Shown here: piece by piece, positions 19,322-31,000 of the stretch
Layout: the number at the start of each line of letters is the position of its first letter
How positions within the stretch are numbered: position 1 is the stretch's first letter
Assembly: GCA_021396245.1 (NCBI GenBank)
Contig: WNYE01000040.1
Span: 124,001-188,000, forward strand
Reading direction: 5' to 3'
DNA from: Sporothrix humicola
Taxonomy: Eukaryota; Ascomycota; Sordariomycetes; Ophiostomatales; Ophiostomataceae
DNA length: 64,000 nucleotides
Made by a program: the position numbers and the translations under genes
The notes under the pieces: generated by a model
Told to the model about the DNA's origin: nothing
Seen by the model: only the letters and a program-made list of their open reading frames with translations
The model's database searches: none

Positions 19322-21562
19322 CTACATAATGGCGCATTGTGTCGTGCGGGCGCGACGACGTCCAATGCCCATTCCTGGAGTACCTACACCAGCTTCAACA
19401 TCACCGCCACCGGCAGCTTGTTCGACGGCATGTGCCTGCTCGGCCTCGCGCGCGCGGCGCCGGCGCCGGCGACTTCCGCGGCCGTTGACACCGGCTTCCT
19501 CGTTGGCTTGGATGAAATCGGCCCACTTGCGCATCAGGCGGTGGGCCGCCTGGAAATCGCCTCGGAGGACGCGCCGGTTGTGCTCGTCGACGGTCATTTG
19601 CCAGCCGTAGAAACACTTGAGCGCGATAATCTCGGTCGGGTACGTGGGGACAGGAACGGTCGCGGGGGAGGACGAAGAAGATGGATCGCTAGACTCGGCA
19701 GCCTTTTGCGGCGAGAGGACCTCGGCGTTGCACAGCAAAACCTCGCGCACACCGGTGCGTGTGACGTTGGGGCAGTCGAAGACGGTCATGCTCAGGCCGA
19801 TCGAGGGCCGGTCCCTGTGGTTGCGTGAACGGATGGCGCGGCTGCGCACCATGCCCGCAGCTTCCGAGAGGGTCAGGTCCGAGATGCGTGTGTTGTCCAT
19901 CTCCACGCTGCGCAGCTTAGTGCAAGCGCGGAGAACAGGCACCATGCCGGTGTCGCCAACATCCTCGCAGTAGCTGATGGACATGTGCGTCAGGGTCTCG
20001 ACACACTTGGCCTTGGCAAGGTAGCCGGAGAAGAGCGAGTTCGTCAGCTCAACTAGGTCCTCGAGGTCGAGGTAGGCCAAGCGGGGCGTGGACTCAAACA
20101 GCGGGCGCAGGGCCATGTCCGTGATCGCGCTGATGCCACCGAGTGAGAGGCCTTCGAGTTCGGGGACGAAGTGTGCCAATTTCGTGATGCCACGATCGGT
20201 CAGTTCCTGGCAGCGGCTCAGGTCGAGGTGGCGCAGGCGGCGCGGGGGAGCGATGGGGCGGTCGGTCAGGAGATCGGTCTGAGGGTTGACGCCGTGGATC
20301 ATGACGCCAAGGGCATCGTCCGTCAGGTCGGTGCATCCGCTCATGACGAGGCGCTCGAGCTGGTTGGTTTCGAAAAACGTCCTGGCGAAGCCCAGGCGGT
20401 TGAAGCCACGGATCTCACTCACGCGGAGATCCCGCAGCTTCGGGCAAGCCTTGAGAACGGTCTGGACGTTGTCTGCCGTAATATGCTTGCACCAAGACAG
20501 GTTGAGAACCTCAATCTGGCTGCAGTGTTGGGCGAGGGTAATGCAGGTCTCCTTCCGAACGCTCGATAAACCGGCGAGGTTGATATGGGTGAGTCTATTG
20601 TTCCGTTTTAGTAGATTGTCCAGGCTGCGGAAGTCGATGAGGCAGCCTTCAAGTGTGGCGTTGACCAGGTTGGCGCAGGCACTGGCCATGAGAAGCGCGT
20701 CCTGGAACTTGTCAAGCTGGATGCAACCACGCAGGTTCAGGTCCTTCACAAACGGTCCGGCCGCTGTGATGATCTTGGAGAGAGATTCAACAGGGATATC
20801 CTGGTAGAACTCGGAAGCGTCAAAAGTCTCCCAGAGCTGTCCATCGTAGCACAATTCTCTAAACTGCTTGTTCACGCGCGAGATGCGCACGAGGTCCTTT
20901 GGCACAAGATTCTTGAAAACGGACAACTTGATCTCGCGAGGCAACTTGTTGAAGCACTGGTAGAGGGTCTTCTTCTGCTGTCTCGGGAACAAGGGCAACG
21001 ATGCCGAACGGACCATATCCTGGGGCATAGGCACAGTGCCAATGTTCTTTTCGGAGCTGAGGGTGACCCTGCGGATCGCACCGCTGCTCACCGAATGGGG
21101 GAACGGTGGGAAAGGAGTCGTAGCAGTAGATGGGGGTGTGGCTGATGGCGATAACGGATCAAGCACAGAGCTGGACGTTGTAGGTGAAGCAAGAGGAGGG
21201 AAAGCAAAAGTCGAATTGTTTGCACTGGGTGACGGCGCAAAGGGCGAGGATGACGACGAAAGCGCGATACAAGAGAGACTAGCTCCTGACGCTGATGCCG
21301 AGTAAGGCGTGCTGGCAGAGCGAGCACGGCCGGGTGTCTGCTGTGCAAGGCTCGAGGACGACGACATGCGTGACAGGCCGCGGAAGAGTCGGCGACGGTT
21401 CCGGCCCTTTGTGGGGACATCTTCCAAAGGCGCGGTAACTGGGGGCTGCTGTGGTTGACTGTGATGCTGTTCTTCGATGATGGTCTCGGGCTGCTGGAAG
21501 TCTGGGGTGAGGTCGCCGTCGGCCGAAGGGCCGACAACGGTCGTAGATGTAGGTTCAGCCAT
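19322..21562 (-). CDS. F-box/LRR protein with C-terminal CaaX box (CAIM)
   Basis: Single exon of 746 residues. Residues 1-195 are disordered and rich in Ser, Pro and Thr. The F-box is at about 200-245 (CFNKLPREIKLSVFKNLVPKDLVRISRV). It is followed by leucine-rich repeats to about 610 with typical units (LNLSWCKHITADNVQTVLKAC, LDLSRCQELTDRGITKLA). A basic run GSRRRRRRARE lies near 700 and the last four residues are CAIM. F-box/LRR proteins are the substrate-choosing part of SCF ubiquitin ligases and bind Skp1 through the F-box. The end fits protein farnesylation, since CAIM is the CaaX of lamin B, so membrane anchoring is inferred, as in mammalian FBXL2. The F-box sequence differs from fungal Grr1 as I know it, so no gene symbol is given. 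The ATG at 21562 is preferred; the frame remains open upstream to 21784. Confidence 0.88.
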   Translation of the reverse strand: MAEPTSTTVVGPSADGDLTPDFQQPETIIEEQHHSQPQQPPVTAPLEDVPTKGRNRRRLFRGLSRMSSSSSLAQQTPGRARSASTPYSASASGASLSCIALSSSSSPFAPSPSANNSTFAFPPLASPTTSSSVLDPLSPSATPPSTATTPFPPFPHSVSSGAIRRVTLSSEKNIGTVPMPQDMVRSASLPLFPRQQKKTLYQCFNKLPREIKLSVFKNLVPKDLVRISRVNKQFRELCYDGQLWETFDASEFYQDIPVESLSKIITAAGPFVKDLNLRGCIQLDKFQDALLMASACANLVNATLEGCLIDFRSLDNLLKRNNRLTHINLAGLSSVRKETCITLAQHCSQIEVLNLSWCKHITADNVQTVLKACPKLRDLRVSEIRGFNRLGFARTFFETNQLERLVMSGCTDLTDDALGVMIHGVNPQTDLLTDRPIAPPRRLRHLDLSRCQELTDRGITKLAHFVPELEGLSLGGISAITDMALRPLFESTPRLAYLDLEDLVELTNSLFSGYLAKAKCVETLTHMSISYCEDVGDTGMVPVLRACTKLRSVEMDNTRISDLTLSEAAGMVRSRAIRSRNHRDRPSIGLSMTVFDCPNVTRTGVREVLLCNAEVLSPQKAAESSDPSSSSSPATVPVPTYPTEIIALKCFYGWQMTVDEHNRRVLRGDFQAAHRLMRKWADFIQANEEAGVNGRGSRRRRRRAREAEQAHAVEQAAGGGDVEAGVGTPGMGIGRRRARTTQCAIM

Positions 21563-24500
21563 TTTGGTTGATTGTGTTGGAAAGGCGAGGATGCGAGGAT
21601 GGCTGGCGAGAAACAAAGAGAGAGGAAATAGTGGCCGGAGAATGAGACGAGATAAATAAAAACAGATGCAAGAAGATGAAAGACGTGGACGGCCTTTGCA
21701 GGTCTGGGTTGAAGGTGATTGGAACCGCAACGCTCGTCCAGAAACTAAAAGGATAACAAAGCCTGCCAAAAACAAACGCACCAAGCAACACGAACTGGGT
21801 GGTTTATTTTTAAAGCTGATTCTGGCTTGCTCTCGTTTTCAGTATTCAGGGTTGTGTTTCTTCCTTTCCTGGTTGCAAAAAGGGACCTGGGTCCAGTTTG
21901 GGTGGCGTTTGTACGTGCAGTGGCCAACCCAGTGGGGTTCAATCGGGGTGTTTGTGAATGGGATTTGCTGGTGTCTTTTGATGGTGTGAAGGTTTGTGGT
22001 GGGATGGATGCGCGAATGCTTGATGGTATTGGTCTGTCGAGCCTGTATTACTCCAGTACAAAAAGAATTGGTCTCGGATGGCCTTCGGCCTTGTTGGGGT
22101 TTTGTTGGAGGTTCTTGGATGCAGGTTGCTGGATAGGATAATAAAAGTCTTGGATCGCCTCTTGGGGTGGTGGAGTGGACTACCCAACTACCAAAAATGG
22201 ACCGGGCGTAGCGAATAAGTAGCCGAGCGGTGGTGCTACAAGCCCATGACGGTGCTTGTTTGCGAATGCGGTGCGTAAGTGATTGGGAGATGGAAACGGG
22301 AGTGACTTTGTTAAGTAGAGGTTGAATGTCGAGGCAAGCCTTGCAGGTGATGTTTCGGACGCAATCTGTAGGATCGTCGACGAGAGTGTGCAAGTGACCT
22401 GGGGTTATCTGAACGTCGTAGTTTATCGGCGTGGTAATGGATGACGATTAACGATAGCGAAAAGGTGTAATCGGGAGACCCCAAGAGAAAAAGGCGATAA
22501 CGGGCAGAATCGATATGCAGGTGCCCAGCAGGTGATCGGCGGCCAGGGAAAGATTGCAGGTGCCGTGATCAACTTGATGCTGATAGCCGTTTTAATTGAC
22601 AGATGCGAGATTGGGATAGAGAAGAAGTAGAAACTCGAAAATGCGAGGCGCGAGAATGGAGAAGAGTGAAAACGCAGAATGGATTGAGAATTTGAGAAAT
22701 GGCGAGATGGATAGGGCGGGGTATGTCACGGGCGACTTTGAATCCTGGTAAGCTCTGTTGGGCGATAGAAGCGAGGCCAGGATACTTCGTTGATAAAGGT
22801 GACCGGCGGGAGGAGGGAGAACGAAAACAAGGAAGCAAACAAATTGAGGATGCAACCGTAGAGTGAAGATGTTGGAAACCTGAAAACCAGGAATCAGGAG
22901 AAGACGGGACGGGACAAGAAGGAAAGAAATAAGAAATACCAAGAATCAAATAAAGTAGGAAGGAGAAAGTAAGTTAGGGGGTGTGAGAAGGCGCGAAATA
23001 AAAAGAAACCAGGCAAGAACGATGGTACGGCTAGAGATAGTTATCGTATGTGGATTTCGTCTGTACCGACCGGCCATGGAAGCCGCTCTCGCAAGCGCTC
23101 CTGCTTAATACGGCCGATACTATTGATTGGGGGAAAGACCAAGGGACAAAAGACAAGCAGAACGAGGCAAGCGCGGGCATGCACGTCTAAACGGTCGCTC
23201 CTGCATATATTTCGGCTTTCAAAAACAACGAGATATCCACAGTCAAATCGTGCCCAAAAGGAAGGAAAGAGAAGCAGAGAAACAGAAAAATAGGAAATAG
23301 CCTCTCGCTTCTCGGAAAAGGGTCCCAGACAAGGCCCAGCCCAGATGCTTGAGAAACCACACGAGGCCCAGAGCCAACCGAAAGATGCCCCACCCTCAAG
23401 TGTTTTGGTGTTGTCACCGCGTCTTATCGGCTTCAATCGCGCACTATCGGCGCCATTCGACAGGGGTCCTTAAGTGGTTTTTTGTGGTCTTTTTGGAGGC
23501 GTTCAGGCATTTAGGCGTTTTGGTGGGGAAGGGGACACGATCAGCTGCCGGAAACAGAAAGCGGTGTGGTTTTTACAACGCATTTACAGTGGCTCAGTGG
23601 TTCAGTGGTGGTTTCGTGGTGGGGCAAGTGGGCTGCAGCGGCACACGGTGGGCCAGCATGGACCAGTCCCCAGCATGGCAAATGCGCTAGAGCGCGCTAT
23701 GTATTGCTGTAGGGGCCCGGCTCGAGGGGTTTTATCGATAGCGGCGCAACAAAAGACAACGACGGCGGCAAAGTTGGCAAGTATACGAGACATTTACGAG
23801 CAACCTATTTACGGCGATGGATGGAAAGAAAGTAAAGTGGCAAGTATTTGCCAGTGAGAGAGGTCCTTTGAAAGTTGTGATGTTGGACGAACTTGCGTCA
23901 TGGCTCGTGACAGAGATAAATGGAAATGAATGTGACAGACGAAAAGAACAGAACAGAAAAAGAGAGCACGAGACAGAGGACCACGCAGGGACTCAAGTGA
24001 CGGGAAATGACAGGCTTGTGTGCTGCATGTACCCGGATGTAGCCACAAATAAAGGGACCGGACCAGAAGAGATGCACACCCTTTCCCTGCAGCCAGGCCC
24101 AGGCCAAGCTAGACGACTCAGTAGAACAAACCCCACGAACGAATAGGCGACTTCGTTATTGTTCTTGGGGTGTTGGGCGTTTATGGGGGTCTGTCTCTTC
24201 TTTCTTGTCGTGCTTCCCTTTGGCTATTGTTCTTTATCATATCGGTGGTCAAGTGCACCTACGTGGTCATGCAACTTGCGTCGCGTGCCATAAAGCAAGA
24301 CAAGACGAAAGATAATCAGAAATGACAAAGGAGAGAAGCCAGAATGACAAGAAGAGAGAAGACAACAGATGGGTTAAAAGTGCCCCCTGCTCGATGCGTG
24401 ATTTTGATGTTAGTCTTTTTAAAAGGGGGAAGGGTAGAAAACCCGTTACGAAAGAGATAGAAAGACCCTGAAAATGGGATCTTGGAGACGACCCCATTTC

Positions 24501-27500
24501 CTCTAAATATTTTACCCAGACCGGGTCTCACGGTCTAGCCTCTTAGTCTCGTCCCAGCGCGGAGGGGGAAGCGACTCCGCTGCGGCTGAACTAAACAGAA
24601 ACATCTCCGTTGGGCGGCTGTCACCGAGAATGGCAGGACGTTTTCAGGGAGGAGGAAGAAACGGACCGAGAAGCCTGTAGACATGCAGGTTGAGAGAGCG
24701 AGGAAACGTCAAAATATCTCACATCTGGGGATGCGGGGAGATGTAAAGAGTCTTTGTTTTGTGGCAGAAACCCCACCAGATTTCCAAAGTAGAGATATTG
24801 CCAGGCTACAAGGCATCAGGCCGGGTTATTAAGTGATGAAAGATACAAATGCGTGGGCATCTTTGAGTTGTGGCAGCTGACCGTTGCGAGTGACAGAATT
24901 CGTCGGATTTGGATGACTACTGGTTGGTGTTCGTGCCTGCAAAGAAGCAGCAGGGCAGCAGCCCTCCATAAATCGTCCACATGCACCATGCACAATGCAT
25001 GGCGCCGCTTCTGCATTGGCGAATCCTTGTGGATTTATTTGATAATTTATAGAGTATGGAGTACAAGTTCTCTCAATCTGAAAAGGCTGGGCTCGCATGC
25101 AAAATCGCCTTTTTGGGCGCACCTGGCGGGGCTTTATGCGATATTCGCGATTTGTATCGATTTTGTGTGACGATGTATCACAATGTGCGACTCTGGGGAG
25201 ACAGGATGGCGGTCATTTGGCAAGAGCGAACAGGCGCTCTGGGAAGAAGATGCCCAGAAAGAGAACAGCCAACGAGATGCCATCGCGACTGCTTTTATTC
25301 TTTTTCCACCTCTTGTCTCAACCAAACCGGTTATCCATCTGCAACTACTTCCCGATCCCTATCGCTCCCACCCTCCTTTTTTGTAGTTCTCTGCCATTGC
25401 AAAGAGATATCCTGGATCTGTTGCTGAGTGCTGCAGATCAACTCGGGCGGTTATTGCGAGCCTGGGGTATTTCGGCTCTGTGTCGGCATCTTGATGTAAG
25501 GCTGTGAGATAGACCCAGAATGCAATATAAGTAGAGTATGGACATGCACACAGACACGGAACCGATGTTGGAGTCGTGATTAGATAATGATAATGATATC
25601 TGGGCATCCAATATTGCCATCCTTGCGAGCCTATCGTTTGTACGTCGCTTTATCTATTTTCGTCGCTTTGTTCCATTTGCCATCTACTAAGACTTCTTCA
25701 TCTCCTCTGACTCCGTCTTTCATCCTTTCATCCCATCCATATTTCATCCCTTCCTTCAGAATCCCCTGACGATGACCGCTCCCACGCTTTCTCCGTTCCT
25801 GCGCAAAACCGACGGCCTAAAATCAAGCAATCACTTCTCAGCTGACGGCGCCCGCGCTGCGTGGCAATGGGACTGCGCCCTGTCCTTTGTTCTCGCGGGA
25901 TCGGCGGCGTTGAAGATAATACCATAATCAGCCTCGCGTCATTTGAATATATTCTACGATTCGAACCAAATGTTTGGGCGTTCGTTTGTTCTTTGTTTTT
26001 ACTCTTTCACCTCGTCATTTTACCTGTTCCTTTCGCCTCGTATGCTGACAGTCGCTCCTTCCTTTTGCTCCTCTCGCTCTCGCTCACCCCTCTTCCCTCG
26101 TTCTGTCCCGCTTTGTTTTCCAGCCTTGCGGATCCCTGTAAGAAATTGTCCCATCGTAACGCAGCACACCCTGTCGTAAAGCCCCCCACTGCCACATGTT
26201 TCATGCCGGCTCCCGCGCTGCAAATCCATGGCATAAAAACACAAGGGACAGAAAGACAAAATGAGCGGGCGGTGTGCGCGGCGCGTCGGGCGTGCCGTCT
26301 TTCGCTTCTCTTCTCTCCTTCTCCTTCGCTCCTTCCTCGACCACAGTCCCGTAAAAACAGCTTGGTGCGCTTCGCCCTAATTCGAACACCGAGCACCACA
26401 ACAGGATGGTCAAATGGAGATGAGGGGAAACAAAAACAAGAACAGGCGAGAAAAGAACACGAGATTATCTCAACACAACATGTTCACCTCGGTCTGGTTC
26501 GATACGATTACACTACTTGTGTATTCTTATTGGCTTCTGTTATCCCACAACTTTGCATCCTTTGGAATGCGTCGTACAGATACTTTGCAAGGCAAGAGCC
26601 ACTGGTGCAGCTCTTGCCATGTTTCGTGCATTTACTGTGTATTTCCTTCCTTCGGTCAACGGACGTTAGCCACAGTACGAGTACCTTCCTCACGTTTATT
26701 CGAGAGGTGTTGACATTTGCCCAACAGAATGCGCGTTTTTTTTCTCTCACCAAGATGCTTTTAGCTCCACCGAACGCAGGGTCTCGCACCGGCAGATCCA
26801 AGGTACAAACGCCTGTGCAAGTACGAAATACAAGTAGGGAACAAAAAACTGGACCATGGGGCCCTTGTAGCCCCATCCCAGGAAGCCAAGATTTTGGCCG
26901 TTTATCCTTTCTGTGTTTGTGTCCATCTAGCGACGTGTTTTTGTCTGCTTTTCGTCGTCTCGCTCGAGTTCGCTTGCCCTCTTGACTTGAACTCATCTTT
27001 GTGAGATTGCAAGAGATGAAACACTGAGATGTGTCCGTTTGTACTGTGTAGTCGTAGTCCGTCCAATCCGAGAGGTTCTTTCCTTTTTTTGCTGCTGTAA
27101 GATACCGAATTGACCGCCTGTCAAAGCTCTTCACATGACTCTCCCGCGTTCCGCATCCCGCTTTTTACTCTTACGTATTCGTCACAGCGGGCAGGCTCTA
27201 CCCACCCACGGCCGCGCCTGCCACGTCTTGAGGCCACCTACAGGTACGGAAACCCACGTTCACACGCAAAAATCCCACACAAAAAAAGTCACCTTGACCA
27301 CCTAAGGTCACCAAAAAGTCAAAGTCACCCTACAGGCCCCACACCCCACCAAAACTACGCAGCGTCCGCCCGCCCCAGTCCGCTCAGTCCGTCCCAAAAT
27401 CAAGAGGTAAATTTTGAGAAGACACCAAAAACACACCAAAACAAGGTGGCATTTTTTTCCTGGCTCCGAGCCTCCAACAAATAACAACCACCACTACTTA

Positions 27501-28077
27501 GAACTAGGCTGATGACCAGGCGCTGACCCTTTCCCATCCCTCCCATCATCATCGTCATCTCTTACTCCAAAACACAGTTTCTGACACGCTGTTTCGAGTC
27601 CGGCGCAGCCTGGTTATATAATAAACGCACACTTCTCTTGCACATTTTTTTCACCCATTTTAGCTTCTTTCACAGGTTTTGGCACTTCTGGTTATATATT
27701 TTGGGCTCTGCGCTGGAAGTTTTTTCTTTCTGTCCTTCCCGTTTTCATCTCACATCAAAAACAGGTCCATCGCGATACAGCTCTTTTCCAGCGTTTCCGT
27801 CTCGTCTGAACAACTTTCCACGATCGACATATCAGCTTCTGCTCTTTCCCAAACGCGTCGCTTCCTCTTTGCGACAGTCGCTACTTCCTCAATAGCAAAA
27901 AAACGGCACTTTCGCCCACACCTTCCGCGAAACATCCCACGGCCCTGCGAACTTTTTTCTCAACTTCTTTCCCCCCTCGACGGGCTTCGTTCAGAGAGAA
28001 CTCGTTTCTTCTCTGTCCTCCCACAACAAGCTCAGAGGTCCCCGGTATAATCGGCTCGACAAGAGCCACCTTCAATA
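21563..28077. promoter_or_regulatory. 6.5 kb divergent intergenic region between the F-box gene and the PAS kinase
   Basis: No supportable gene. The minus-strand side to about 22900 and the plus-strand side from about 27500 are pyrimidine-rich in the sense direction of the adjacent genes, fitting long 5' leaders. One copy of the recurring word TATGGAGTAC is at 25055-25064. The stretch 27286-27335 repeats AAGTCACC or GGTCACC several times. A GC-rich, purine-biased block at 24560-24700 contains CGGAGGGGGAAGCGACTCCG, an imperfect hairpin. The plus open frame 25861-26985 has no protein-like features. Confidence 0.45.
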
Positions 28078-31000
28078 ATGCTCCATATCTACGGATCAAA
28101 AAAATCGGAGACCGGTCCAGGCGCAAGCGCAAACGCACACAATGACGACGAGGCAGAACACAGCAGTATCAACAACGCAAACGCAAACTCGAGTCCATCT
28201 TCAAACACAAACACACACTCGGACGGCTCGACACTCCGGCAGACTCGCACAAACAGCGGCAACCAGCTCGGCCTGCCGCTGTACATCCCCAAAAACAGGA
28301 GCACCGGCAACCTCGCCCTCTCTCCTGCAGACTCCCCGGATCACAAGGCCCGCATACGTTTCTCCTTTGACGCCGGCGCTTCCGCCGCAGAGTACGATGC
28401 TGCCGCACGGTTGGTGCCTTTGCCTTTTCCTTTACCGTTGCCTTTACCTTTCCCCGATACTGCCTCGAGTGACATGCTTGATATGACCGCCTCCATGGCC
28501 ATGACCACGATTCCTGCAATGACCGCCCTGGTCTGGACGTCCGACACGCCGTATGAGACGCCTATCGCGTCAAAGACGGTGGATTGTGACTGCCTATGCA
28601 CTGGGCCTTGTCTCTGCGTGGTTCCGCCGTTTGTGCAAGACCTTGTTTGCCGGGACGATGACTCTGACTCGGACTCGGACGCATGCTCGGATTTTGAGTT
28701 GGAGTTTGCGCCATGGACCGAGACAGAGCCAGAGACTCGTTTTGGAGTTTACCTTGACATTTACACCGGTATCGACCAGCTCGCTGACCCGACCTCCAAA
28801 TGCAGCTCCCCCATTATGACAGACCATGACCATGGTCTCGGCCTCTCTGGCCTGCGTCGTATCCGCCAACATGCGCCTCCCGTGCGCGCCCCGACTCTCC
28901 CCTCCGACCCCTCCAATCCGTCTTCTCGAAGCCCGTCTTTTGCGCTTCCGCGATCCGCCTCAATGACCGCCATGCTGCAACACGCCAACACGTTCTCCGT
29001 TGCGTCAGATGCTGTTGCGCCCGCCTTCACCGAGGATCTGAGCCGTTTCCCGTCTGAATCTCTGCACTCGTTTTCCTTCGCCTCCCACCAGTCTAGCGAC
29101 CTTTTGCACAACCACCAGGCCGTCTTCAAGCGCTCCATCGAGTTCATGAAGGACCGCATGGGCTATGCCGCCGCCTCGTCGAATGCTGGTCTGGCCAGTG
29201 CCCAGGCCCGCGCATCGGGTGACGTCGAAACACAACACATGCTCGATCTACTGGCCCGCGCACAACTGGTGGGCGCAAACAACCTGCCTGGTGCCGACCA
29301 GGCCTTCCCGACAGGTCCTTTGACCGGCCCGGCCGATATGTCTGGCGATAACGTCTTTGAAACTAGTTTCATCCCAAGGACGGCCAGTCCCGAGCTGATG
29401 GGCGAGTCTCCGTCTGTTGCCGTCTCGGAGGCTGCAGACTCACCACTTCTCATGGCCAAGACGCCCGCCGTTCACCCGCGAGAGAACTCGATGCACCTGC
29501 TCAGCGACGAGCGTCCGACACTGACTCTTCCAGCTGAGGACGAGACCAACAAAAGCGACCGCACAGATGCGCCATCCGGACCCTCGGAATCGGCCGAGTC
29601 GTCAAGAACACCGACCAACGAGAGCGGCACCACACAAAAGACGTCACCGCCAATCTCACGACGACCGAGTCTGCTTTTGAGGCGGACTCTGACCGACCTG
29701 ACGCCCGTGACTGTACAACAACGGCTAATCGATACGCTCGCCATGCCCTACGTCGCACCGCCAGCCACAGGAACCGGTGGCATCAGCCCACGATCGCTCT
29801 CAATCTCCGCCGACGCCCAGTCCGACACCACCACTGCACCGCCCCTGTCTGCCACCGCCCAGTCGTTTGCCTCGCCTATCAGCGCCACCGCTGGCAATAT
29901 TGGCGAGCGCACCCACGGCCACCCTACGCGCTGGGTGCCTGCTGCACAGGCCATCTTTTCCACAGAAGCCAAACCGCCATACACCATCCTCTCGGCCAAC
30001 GATCTCGCCTGTCTCGTCTTTGGCGTGACCAAGGCCGAGGTCCGCAAGATGGGCATTATGGAGGTTGTTCAGCAGGAGCGCCGCGCATGGCTCGAGAAGA
30101 AGCTGATGCACGCCGATGAGGCCGACAACGACGTCGACGACAGTCTTCCCAGCGACAGCGACCGCTCCTCGTCCATCGGCGAGATCGTCCAGCCCGTGCC
30201 CAAGCCGGCCGTCAACACGTCCAGCCTGCTAGGCGCGCGCGGTGGCGGCATCACGGCGAAACTGCTGAGTAAGCCCAACTCACGATCGCAGACACCGCAA
30301 AACGGCGGTGCAGGCCAGGTCAAGTCGCCACAGCTGCTAGCGGCGCGCCGCGCAAAGACCATCGACACGCGGTCACCCAAGGCGGGCAGCGTCAGCGGCC
30401 ACCACAACAACAACCGCTCACGTGGTGTGCTGCTGTGTGGTGACGTTGTGCCCATCCAGAAGCGCAACGGTGCCACAGGTTCGGCGAGTTTGTGGGTCAA
30501 GGAGAAGCGTGCCGGCCTGATCTGGGTGTTGGAGGAGATCCACGAAGACGTTGCCACTGTAGCTGTCGACGAGGACGGCTATGTCACATCCATCACGGGC
30601 TCGACAGGCCCCATCTGGGGCGACGACGACCCGCAGATCGGCATGGATATTAGCAAGTTGATCCCACGCATTGCCCGCCAGGGTATCGACGGCGTCTCGG
30701 GTTCTGTCGACTTCTACGAGCTCACGCGCCGCAAGTTCTACACTTGCCGCAACTGCGATCGTATCAGCATCCCAGCCAGTGTCGAGCAGATTCGCGGCGA
30801 GGCTGCTCTGCGCGTTTCCAGCTTTCCCCACATTGCCGGTATCATTGTGGTCTCGACCCAGACGCTCACGATCAAGAGCTCCAACTCGGTGTTCTGCGGC
30901 GCCCTCTTTGGCTACGAGAAGCCCAACGGCCTGTCCATCAACCAGCTGGTCCCCGACTTTGACAAGATCCTGCAGATCTTGATTGAGGTCGACAACGTCA

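Noticed and set aside
24480..24720. GC-rich structured stretch considered as a TPP riboswitch or small mobile element
   Set aside because: Lacks the conserved thiamine-sensing core words and any adjacent thiamine gene; no terminal repeats or target duplication visible.
25945..25990. GGTTCGAATCG-like word on the minus strand, a possible tRNA B box
   Set aside because: No matching A box, no acceptor stem and no cloverleaf could be formed around it. No other tRNA candidates survived inspection.
25861..26985. 374-codon plus-strand open frame
   Set aside because: No recognizable domain, mixed low-complexity composition, and no splice or codon-use support.
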